Of a stretch of 30,691 bases of DNA, positions 1-9,033 are shown piece after piece. The DNA lies in NCBI GenBank assembly GCA_016987375.1, contig PJRA01000508.1:907503-938193 (forward strand). The letters run 5' to 3'. This stretch comes from Brachionus koreanus (lineage: Eukaryota; Rotifera; Eurotatoria; Ploima; Brachionidae). The notes beneath the pieces are model-generated. The model was not told where the DNA came from. It made no database searches and saw only the letters and a list, made by a program, of their open reading frames with translations. Position 1 is the stretch's first letter. Each line of letters begins with the position of its first letter. The translations under genes were made by a program, and so were the position numbers.

Positions 1-639
1 CCTCTCAATCAGACACAGAAAGTCCCATTTTAAAAATTTTTTTTGCAATATTAAAGCAAATTTTTAGTAGTTTTTAAATAAATATATATATGATCCCCTA
101 ATCATTTGCATGATCGGGCAAGTTAACTTAACTCTTGTCCATTTACCATCGGCCGTTATCATATTTAAATGAAATATAAAAAAAATGATTAAATTTTATT
201 TATAAATGAGAATTTTTTTGATACTTTTATTACTTTTTACTTATTTAACCACAAAGGGCAAAATGAAAATAATTTTCATATTTTTACATTTTTTGTGCAA
301 TTTTTCAGAAAATTAAAAAAAACTTTCTCAAATTATTTGGTAAACAAAAATAAAATTAAAAAAATTCTTAATTATTGCACAAAAAATCTAAAAATTTGAA
401 AATATAAAAATTTAAATTTTTTTATTACTGCCCGAAAGAGATTTTGACCCAAATTAAAGATGAACTGTTTTTATTAAGCTTTCAAATTAACTTAAAAATG
501 TTTTAAATTTTTTAAACTGCAACATTCATTTAAAAGCATTTAGCAATTTATAACATAATTAATAAACTAGAAACCTGAAATTTTAAAATTTTTTTCTTTG
601 TCAAGCCTCATTTAAATGAGAAAAAAATTATTTAATAGC
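1..639. other. AT-rich intergenic, no gene seen
   Basis: Homopolymer-rich AT sequence. I see no open frame with recognisable protein similarity, no tRNA-like box and no clear repeat ends. The less AT-rich patch near 100-160 was not recognised. Confidence 0.5.
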
Positions 640-935
640 TGATTCATTTTTAATTAAACTGAAAGTTAGCTCTTTAATAGTATAGGTAATAGTAGCTAAT
701 ACTAGGTATAGCTCTCTTTAAGCTATGGCAGTAAATTCGACTGTTACTTGAGCCATTTGTCCAGATTACTTTTAAAAGTTGTTTATTGATATAGAATTAA
801 TGATGTAATGAGGTAAACTATTCAAAATATTAACTACTCGATAAGTAAAGAAATGATATCGTTGTTTTCACTTCTTCCTAAACAATACATTTATTATTCT
901 TGCTTGTTCGTTGAAGGAGCTCAAATTTTATCTTA
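640..935 (-). mobile_element. CR1-like non-LTR retrotransposon, 3' end relic
   Basis: Read on the minus strand from about 930 down to 730, one frame gives FFTYRVVNILNSLP, then a stretch ending NNFKSNLDKWLK. This is the C-terminal tail typical of CR1/Jockey-type LINE ORF2 proteins (RVVxxWNSLPxxVVxAxSxxxFKxxLDxxL). Upstream pieces continue in another frame, so it is frameshifted and dead. The 640-720 part would be its 3' untranslated end and holds short imperfect repeats of GTA/CTA words. The LINE tail is fairly sure; the clade is less sure. Confidence 0.6.
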
Positions 936-1557
936 TTAGAAAAAAAATCCAATTTCATTATTTTTAAATTTAGTTATTAAATAATCTAATTAAAAAAGCT
1001 TAAAATTATGGGAATTATTTTTTTTTTCAATTGATAAATAAACAAAGATAATTGATCCACAGTTGATCAACCAAAGTTTTAAGTTTTACCAGATCTGCTA
1101 GTTTATTGGACATATTTTTTTTACCCATTGCCAAAATAAAGATTTTTCTGTTGTTGAAAGGACATGAGTTGTCGGAAGGTATTAAAAAAAATAATGGTAA
1201 ATAATTTATTTATAAGATATTTAAAAAAAAGTTTTATTTTCAAAAATCCACTAATAATTGAATTAATCTAAGACTATGTCAGTGCTTTTGTTAATAGCTC
1301 TAAACACTGTAGGAAAAAAATCCATTATGTAATTTATGGAATCAATTAAGTAAGTGGTCAAATGAATGAGAAATCAATCAAATCATAAATGATTATTAAA
1401 TTATAGATGTTGATCAATATTTAACCAATTTATCTCATTTAATTGAATATCATTATTTTTTTATAAATTTAAATAAATTGTCAATATAATTTTCACATTT
1501 TTGTCTTTTTAATATCGTCTAAAATATACTTGACGAAATCATTTATTGAATTTATAC
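936..1557. other. AT-rich intergenic, no supported gene
   Basis: No recognisable coding sequence. A 38-codon minus-strand frame starts with ATG near 1134 (MGKKNMSNKLADL...), but it is within chance length for this base composition. Confidence 0.4.
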
Positions 1558-1899
1558 TCTTGACGAAAATCATCTTAACGATATTTACTTTTCGGGAAAA
1601 TGCAGATCCGTTAATGGATTATCTATGAGCGAAAATCAACAAAAAGAAGCTTTAAAGAAATTTCTAAACGAAAAGCTTAGGGTTTTAGTAGTTACTGATA
1701 CTTTCCAAGAATTTTTGCATACACGAATTGTAATCATGTGATCAGATATGAGTTTGTGTCCAATGAAATCGGAACTTTGCAAAGATTTAGAGCTTCGAGT
1801 AGTTGGTATGTTTTCATCACGCTTTCAGATTCGGTCAATAATCAAAACAATCTAAAACAAAGTAAGTTACTAAAGAGAATGTGGTCTCTTTTTGTTTAA
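1558..1899 (+). pseudogene. RIG-I-like (RLR) helicase C-terminal domain fragment
   Basis: The frame beginning at 1558 reads LDENHLNDIYFSGKCRSVNG, then LSMSENQQKEALKKF and LRVLVVTDTFQEFL. These fit the second RecA-like domain of superfamily 2 helicases (motif IV-V region, where VATxxxxEGLD is usual). A one-base shift near 1727 then gives CNHVIRYEFVSNEIGTLQRF followed by RASSSWYVFI. The pattern VIRYxxVxNEIxxxQ-x-GRARA is characteristic of RIG-I/MDA5/LGP2 and Dicer-related helicases. Here the motif VI glycine-arginine is missing (LQRFRASS), the expected EGLD is EFLH, and a stop interrupts the first frame. No DExH half, CARD or RNA-binding C-terminal domain was found nearby. It is best read as a broken fragment of a larger gene. 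Family assignment is fairly good; origin (local gene death or inserted fragment) is unknown. Confidence 0.65.
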
Positions 1900-2639
1900 A
1901 AGTAGCAAGCTTAGTTCCGAGAACCAAATTTTAACTACATTAGTGAAAGTTTAATTAAAAGTTTATATTTAGATATATAAATCTAAAGACTTTTGCTTCA
2001 ACATCTTTTATTGAGGAATTAAAAGAAAAATTCATCAATTTTAGGAAAATTTCTAAATTATTTCAAAAAAACATTTTTAAAACACTAAATTTTAAAAAAT
2101 ATTTAAAAGATAAATTTTCAGATTTATTTAATAAGAAAGCTATCAATTACTTCAAGGCAAATTATAATGTAAATTCATTTATGTTTCAAATTTTTGATAA
2201 ACTGAACAATTTTTGTCTTTTGATGTTGAATTATATCCTGTAAAACCAATTAAATATAAAGTTAAGACATTTATTTTTAAAGTGAAATCTATTATTTTGG
2301 TGAAAAATGGATGATTAGATAATTTTTAGCTCATTTAAAAGCTGGAAAAATAACTTTAGAAAAATATGACCATTTGCTATAATAATAATAGGCGCAATAT
2401 TTATATTTTACTTTTAAAAATATTAATTTAAGTCAAAGATATAAAATTTAGTGATCAGGAACAACTGTAGAATATTCATATTCTTTACACTTTGTTTGAA
2501 TTTTCTTTAAATTAAATGCTTTAAATTAATTTAGCAATTATTACAAATCAGTTCTTTTTTGTTTAGATTTACTTTAGATTAGGACATTTTTTTAACCAAG
2601 TTCGGAATGAAAAAGCAATTGATATTAAGAGCAAAACAT
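1900..2639. other. AT-rich stretch, no assignable gene
   Basis: Follows the helicase relic. A few short frames look peptide-like, for example FLAHLKAGKITLEKYDHLL near 2323-2379, but none links to a family I recognise. They could be decayed remains of the same gene or nothing. Confidence 0.35.
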
Positions 2640-3270
2640 AAATATTTAGATTCTAAGGATGATCTGATGAAAATATGTAATGATAAACTCTTATGTATTT
2701 GAGGAAGCAATATCTGACTGATAAACTTCATATTTACTGGGTCGAGACAAAATAATGTGCATAAGCACCAAATTAGATTCTCCGATCAAGTGGACTAAAT
2801 TTGGACATGAATTCATAATAAATTTTTTTTAATTTAAATAATTTAACATCAAGAATAGACTTTCTAAAAGAGTGCCTTTGCGAGAAACAGACCAGCAGGG
2901 ATATAACCCTCTAGATCAATAAAACAAAACATTACACAAACTCTTAACTTTGTCAGACACTGAAAAAATGTCTTGACTTTTATTAGATAATATTTTCAAT
3001 TGATTATTATTTATTAAAAAAATTTTTAAATTTTCGAATCAACATCTTGTATAACATTACTGATGTACGTTGGCAAATGTTGGATTATGTCAGAATCTGA
3101 CAGAAAATAAGACTTGACATCAAATAAGCCTGAGGAAGACTCTCAAATACACTAGTTAAAGACATTGTACTCGAAAAGTGAACTAAAGCCAAGAATAAAT
3201 AGAGAGCGATTAAGTCATTTCATAAGAATCAAAGACTGTTATGGTTTGAACATGTACTTAGAATTAAAGA
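2640..3270 (+). mobile_element. RTE-like LINE remnant (C-terminal ORF2 part)
   Basis: Several collinear fragments in shifting frames match the end of a LINE ORF2. They are TKIMCISTKLDSPIK (about 2747-2795), KNRLSKRVPL (about 2850-2880), LMYVGKCWIMSESDRK (about 3062-3109) and FHKNQRLLWFEHVLRIKE (about 3218-3271). The same words occur in the better preserved copy at the right edge of the window (MCINTKLDTPI, LMYGSEC), so both belong to one family. The end fits the usual RxRWxGHVLR tail of RTE-type reverse transcriptases. Many indels and stops make this an old copy. Confidence 0.75.
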
Positions 3271-3483
3271 AACACAATATTTTTATTATTTAATCAAAAA
3301 TAAACACTTCTTTTTTAAATATTTTAAATTAAAAATCATAAAAGAACGGGAATAACATTTATTCTTATAAACATTTTTAACAAGATATTTAACTATATAA
3401 AATTTTTTTATATAAATATTTTTCTAATTTAAAAAAAAAATTAAGCTAATTAATTATTTATCAATTTTTAGATTGTTTGCTTA

Positions 3484-5927
3484 CTATTTTCTAATTGTGT
3501 TAAAAATGGTTTCGTATATTTTTGCATCATCATCATATAATTTTTGATCTAACGAACGAAAATTTTTTAACTTTTGAATCAAGTTAGGATCCAAATTTGG
3601 AAAGATATTCTCCGATATACCTTCTGAATAAATTATAGCTCTTTTTGAATGCTCAACACCACGTTGCGAATCAGATTTGATATTTTCAATAAATGGTGTT
3701 CTTATTGAACTTTCACCTAGTTGCATATAGAGCAAAATATAAGGCATTTTTGGATCCATATCATTAAATAATTTATGAGAAATACTATCAAAAGCAGTCA
3801 AATAGCTAACACTTCTTGGAGCACTGTTAAGTTTAACTTGAATCATAATTGCAGTAATTGAAACAAAACTGTTTGGATTCAAGCATACTGGAATTACCAG
3901 ATCTATTCCTTGCTGTTCAAATTTGCAATGAATAGCAGCACATCGTTTTAGTGATTGTTCTAAGCTTGCTTCACTTAGCCAAAAATTTAATTTTAAAAAA
4001 TGATTAAAATTAATAAGGCCATTTAATAAGTTGGAAGAGTTTTCCACTTGTCTATTGATGATCTTAATGGCACAAACGAATTTTCCTGTATGTTGGTCAT
4101 TTTGACACTTCCATTCATTTTCAAAGCTTCCACAGTTTTTTTCACACTTTCCATAAACTTGCTGAATGAATTCTCCAACTCTAGTTAGCTTTAAATACTT
4201 ATTTTCTTTTTTTGATTTCTTTGAACTTGTTATTTGATCTATTGCATTGATTAAAATAAATTTGGCGATCGTTTCTCCTTTATCGCCCTGAGAAATAAGC
4301 GAAGATTCAATACTTTTAGTTATTGACTCTAAAACTTTATCGATTCCAAAGTCATTCATCAAAAAAGCACTTGCAATAGCCAATATTGGTTCTGATGCAA
4401 ACTCTATTTCAAAAAAGTCATTGGTTGTACTAACACTGGTGCAAATAGCCATATTTTTTGCTACTAAATCTTGACATGTTGATATTCGTCTCGGTTTTAT
4501 AGTACCGATTCTAAAACTAGCAACAGCCAAGCACTCGTTGTCATTTAATTCAACTGCATTCCACTTTCTTCCACCTAATATCTTTGAAATGGCCAGATCA
4601 TAGATTTTATCATCTGACACAGTGGTAAACTTTCCATTTGAATTTTGCTTGGTATGCATCAAAGATCCCCAAATAACTCTACCAAACCTACACATATTTT
4701 CAATTTTTATTGTATCATTCATATTTTGAACTGAACTATAATCAGCAAACAAGTCCCAATTGGGTAAAAGATAGATCGGTTCGAACAAAATCTTTTGTGA
4801 ACTAGCTATTCTTGCAGAAGGATCAGCAGATTTTTGTGGATGGTATTCGCTTAAGTTTGTAAATGTATCTAAAAAAAGTACCAAGACATTTCCTTGTAGT
4901 TCGGACAAAACTCGCCTTAAAATAAAATAGCTACTTTCATCTGTTGTATTTGAGTCTAAGAGTGTTGAGCTTTCATCAAATATAAAAACAAGAGGCTCAG
5001 AGCCAAGGTACACTGAAAGTAAAGTGTTTTTTTTTGTCAATTTTAGCTTATTTTCTATCAAATTGAGAAAAATTTCTTTGTTATTTTGCGAGTATTTCTG
5101 AAAAAAATCTCTGCAACCAATTTTTTCACTAGAAAGAATGTCAATAAACATGTTTAAATAGCACTTGTATTTTCTGATTAATGTTTCTTCATCTGTTTGA
5201 GGAAGTTGAAGAAAATCAGCCATGAAACTTCTTGGCGGATAGCCTGTTGACGATTGTTTTCTCAAACAACAATAAACTACATAAATATTTTCGTCAACTA
5301 ATGCTTCACAAGCTCGAGTCTTGCCAAAACCACTAGATTGACACAAAGTTGTGAACAAACCATAGTATTTCGAATCAAATTTATTGATTAAGCGTTTAAT
5401 TTTTCTAGACAAATACTTTTGAGAATTGAAATTCAGTTTTGAATGTTGTCTTAATTCAATTTTGAAAGAGTCCTCAACCAGTTCATTAAAAACTACGTCA
5501 TCTTTTGAAATATTTTTTACACTTTTAACTTTATTAAACCAAGTAATCAATAAAGTCAAATCTAAATTATTTAAAAATATTTTTAATAAATTTTAAAATA
5601 ATTAAATCTTACCTTTCGGTGTTTTGAATGTGATATTAATATGCCCTTCCATACTACTGAAAGTAGCTACTTTCCGAGTACTAGATAAAATTCTTTCTAA
5701 TTTCAAAACCTTTAAAGTCACAGTGCCTTCTAGTTTTACATTGATAAACAAAATTATTGTATTTAATTATAATCAAAATTACCTTTTAATGCTATCAAAT
5801 TTTCACTTTGCTCATTTTTAAAAAATGAAACCAAACAATTTTGTTTCATTATCTCATTTTCATCTTCATTAGGTTCAAAAATGAAGCTTAGAGTTTCAAG
5901 TTCAAAGCTCGAGTGAGTGTTTTCCAT
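3484..5927 (-). CDS. Crinkler (CRN)-like P-loop NTPase with REase-like C-terminus
   Basis: Three exons by my reading: 5927-5783, 5729-5613 and 5561-3484, with introns of 53 and 51 nt, all GT-AG and in phase, giving 779 aa. The open frame in exon 3 alone lacks a true ATG, which is why I joined the upstream exons. Visible motifs: Walker A-like SSGFGKTR at about 163-170, GYPPRSF just after, Walker B VFIFDES at about 279-285, a second hydrophobic strand VLFLDT at about 315-320, and CRFGRVIWGS near 378-387. At about 639-666 lies GIDLVIPV followed by IMIQVKL, the D...QxK core of a restriction-endonuclease fold. This NTPase-REase layout is known from fungal and oomycete CRN-type proteins, thought to act in nuclei of host or rival cells or in transposon-linked conflict. 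No LxLFLAK-type N-terminal motif and no signal peptide are seen. The gene is flanked by LINE and Tc1 debris. The reading frame is intact; function is inferred from architecture only. Confidence 0.75.
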
Positions 5928-6629
5928 TTTTTGATATGTTGTATTTTTAAAAAAAATTTTTACTAGAATAATTAACTTTTTATTTTTTGGTAAAAAATAA
6001 GGTTTAATAGTGAGAAAAAAATGAATGAAGTAATTTTTTTAAATTTAAAAAAAACAAATTAAACCAATTTAAAAGAGCATTAACATAAAAATTGTGGTTT
6101 TTTAATAAGAATTTTTTTACAATAGCACGTTAAGCATTACATTTTTTTTCTTTTTAATATATTAATTTAAAATTACATTTTTTTTTAAATTTTTTTTTTT
6201 GAAAATTTAAATCTAATTTTTTTTACTAGATGATAATTAAAATAGAACCAGATGATTTTACAGTATGTTGTAAAAGTTTAGAAATTAATTATTTAATTTT
6301 TCTAAATTTTTCTATATATTGAATTTTACAAATATTTGAGTGCAAAAGAAAAAAAATAAAAGCACTAATTTGAATTTTTTTTTTCTCTTTATATATCACA
6401 GTCGACAAGAAATTTAATTTATCTTTTAAAAATTTATATTCAAAAAACTTCCTCTAAGAATTAAAAAATAAAAGTTTAGAAATTCGGGTAATCTAAAAGT
6501 TTTAAAAATCATTACCATTTTTCACAACTAATTTTGAGTAAATTTTGCTCTTAGACAGCTTTATCTAAAATCTTTTCAATTCCTCATTTTTTCTTTAATA
6601 AAATTACCAAATATGTGTCTAGTCCACAA
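5928..6629. other. Upstream region of the CRN-like gene, low complexity
   Basis: Long A and T runs with no open frame of note. It should contain the promoter of the minus-strand NTPase gene, but I cannot point to a defined element. Confidence 0.4.
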
Positions 6630-7510
6630 AAATGGCATATCGTGGGTCTGCTAAAATGAAGAGATAAAAAAAAAAACCAAATAGCGAAGTTGTTAGGTGT
6701 ATCTCCAAAATGTGTCTCTTCAGCTAAAAAACGATATGATGAGTCTGGTTTTGATCGAACCCGTCTTTGTAAACCCGGTTTACAAGGACGAAAGCCTCCA
6801 AAGCTAACTTTTAGGGATAAAAATTACATTTTTAGAGAGATTAGAAAAGATCTTACATCTAGCTATCAAAACTCGCCACTGATTTAAATTCTAAGACTCA
6901 AAGGGTTAGGATAAGTTTAATGAGATATCTCCAAAAAAAAGGTTAAGACTATCATACAACGGTAAGAAAACTGCTTCTTAACATAAAAGATAGACAAAAA
7001 AGATATAAGTGGTGTAAACTTAATTGGACAGTTAGTGATTAGTCCAGAGTTATTTTCAGTGACGAATCCAATTTTGAGGTCTTTATAATCGTAAATCAAG
7101 AGTAAAAGTAAAAAGGTTTAAAAATGAAAAGTTTCACCCGAAGTTCTGTATACCAAGGTTACAAAACGGTAGAGGGTCAGCCGGTATCTGGGGATGAATT
7201 TCCTACAAAGGCACTGGTATATGCAACATTTATGCATGAAGAATTAATCAATTTGTCTACATCAACACCTTTGAAAACAATCTTTTACCATCTGCTGAAA
7301 TCCTATTTGATCCAAATGACCCTTGAGTTTGCGGCTTCAGCACATATCGCTCAACCCAATCGAGAACCTATGGTTATACATGGATGCCAAAATGGTAATC
7401 ATTATAGTAACCTCTATTCGGCATTTAAAAGAGGTTTTTCACAAAGAGTGGCTACAGATTCCGACTGAAACAAAAATTGATTGAATCATTGCCATTAAAA
7501 ATATGTTTTT
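6630..7510 (+). pseudogene. Tc1-type DNA transposon transposase relic
   Basis: Collinear pieces in changing frames rebuild the order of a Tc1 transposase. An N-terminal helix-turn-helix (LLGVSPKCVSSAKKRYDESG, 6693-6752) is followed by GRKPPKL, then KLNWTVSD and VIFSDESNFEV (about 7017-7080). The last holds the first catalytic Asp of the DDE triad. Next come KNEKFHPKF and GIWG-ISYKGTG (about 7123-7215), AHIAQPN (7339-7359), and EVFHKEWLQIPTETK (about 7429-7474), the usual C-terminal stretch. Stops and shifts at several points, and a deletion where QQDNAPxH should be, show it is dead. I could not recognise terminal inverted repeats. Tc1 elements use cut-and-paste transposition at TA sites. Confidence 0.85.
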
Positions 7511-7991
7511 AATCAATTTTTATTCGGAAATATTAATTGATAGTATATAAAAAGATTAATTTTTTAGATAAAAAAGATTAATTTTACTAGATAAATTAAT
7601 TAAAAACAAGATATAATAATGTTAATGAATATATGATTTTATTAACAATCAGGAAAAAAATTTATTACACTAGAAAAAAAAATTAAATAATAGATAATTA
7701 AATTAAAAGGTATAAAGAGGAGAATAATTATTGGAGTAGCAAATATATTTTTTATTAGTAGCAAAAAATAGTAGAAAATATTATATCAAAAAGTAGCAAA
7801 AATATTTTTTTCAGTAGAATAAAAATAAAAGATAAAGTGTGAAAAAAGAATAAAAAATATATAAACAATCAATTTATCAATTAAATTTGTTTGTTATTTA
7901 CTATTTGAATCAGCTTAACGTGGCGTATAAAAATGACTACTCAATCTCTTAAATATTCGAAAAGATATTTTTTTGATAGTATTTTAAAACG
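7511..7991. repeat. AT-rich spacer with degenerate AGTAGCAAA tandem words
   Basis: The word AGTAGCAAA(A) followed by an AT run recurs at about 7734, 7760 and 7791, with a shorter AGTAG relative near 7816. The repeats are irregular in spacing. No gene is seen. It may be decayed flank of the neighbouring Tc1 relic. Confidence 0.35.
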
Positions 7992-8297
7992 ATGTTTGGT
8001 AAAAAAGTCGTTGTAGTTGTCCAAATTGGTCAAAAAAGAGCTCCTGGACGGCCAAAAAATACATATTCTTGTTTAAATTTGCAACCATCTGAGGTCGTAA
8101 GTGAATCTAGTGATGAAGATACTTGTAAGTTCTATCTGGATATTCCTGTCAACAAGAAAATTGAAACTCAAATTAATAATACCACTAAAATTCAAGTTGA
8201 ACTAGAGCTAAAAGATAGTGATCAAATTCAGTTGCTACTGAAGCACCACCAAAAACGGTGTCAACAAAAAAAAAGAAAATTAAGAGTATCTAATTAA
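7992..8297 (+). CDS. Orphan basic protein with AT-hook-like motif, 101 aa
   Basis: Single open frame from ATG to TAA. The N-terminus is basic and contains KRAPGRPKNTYSCL (about 15-28), similar to an AT-hook core (GRP flanked by basic residues). An acidic patch SESSDED follows near 38-44, and the C-terminus is strongly basic (QKRCQQKKRKLR). Such a basic-acidic-basic arrangement suggests a nuclear or DNA-binding role, but I do not recognise the family. GRPK-containing N-termini are common in transposon-encoded proteins, and a Tc1 relic lies just upstream, so it could be the first exon or stub of a mobile-element gene. Length is only slightly above chance for this AT content. No splice partner was found. 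Confidence 0.4.
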   Translation: MFGKKVVVVVQIGQKRAPGRPKNTYSCLNLQPSEVVSESSDEDTCKFYLDIPVNKKIETQINNTTKIQVELELKDSDQIQLLLKHHQKRCQQKKRKLRVSN

Positions 8298-9033
8298 CTT
8301 TTTATATTCAAATTTAGCTTATTGTATAATGATTAATATTTTTATATATTTGTTTCTTAGAAAATATAGTTTTTTATACTTTTGTCTATTAATTAATAGA
8401 ACTATCTAGTCGATTTCATCCTTATTAGCTTATTTTTTTTCATGTAGGAAAAATTCATTTCTTTAGCTAATTGGGTTAATCCTATGCCATTTTTATTTCT
8501 ATTACTTCTATTTCTTAAATGTATTTTCTTAATACATTTTATTAAAATTTAATCTTATCTACTAATTTTTTATTTTAAAATTTCTTTCGCTCTTAATATT
8601 TTCAATTATATTCAAAAAAAATATAGTTTTCTTAAAAATATATTCAAATTTGAGTTCATCAATCAGTCGAGTCGATTTCTTATACTAATTTTGAAATTAA
8701 ATGCAATAAAACAGCATGTAATGAAAAATTTTTCCTTCTTTTATCATGATTAATTTAATGAAATTTTTATCAATAAATAAATTAACGATGAGATTATAGG
8801 ATTTAGACATTTTTTATCCCTCAGGTTGCATGATTTTCCTAAATAAAAAAAATAATTGTTTAAAATTTTATTTTTTTTAATTTTTCAAAAAATAATTCAA
8901 AATCACGTTAAAACTAGCTGAAAAAATTCTAAAAGTATTGAAAAAACAAGTTTGAGCTATGAGGATATACTAAAATTTAAATCAAATCTAAAAGTTAATA
9001 AATTCACTGAACCTTTGAAATTGAAATTTTGTT
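8298..9033. other. 3' flank of UGP2, left part of duplicated segment
   Basis: No gene seen. From about 8757 to 9033 the sequence has a counterpart at about 16503-16764. The match is patchy to about 8945 and nearly perfect afterwards. Confidence 0.6.

Noticed and set aside
5624..5821. Plus-strand 65-codon ORF next to the CRN-like gene.
   Set aside because: It overlaps antisense to exons 1 and 2 of the spliced minus-strand gene and has no recognisable content.
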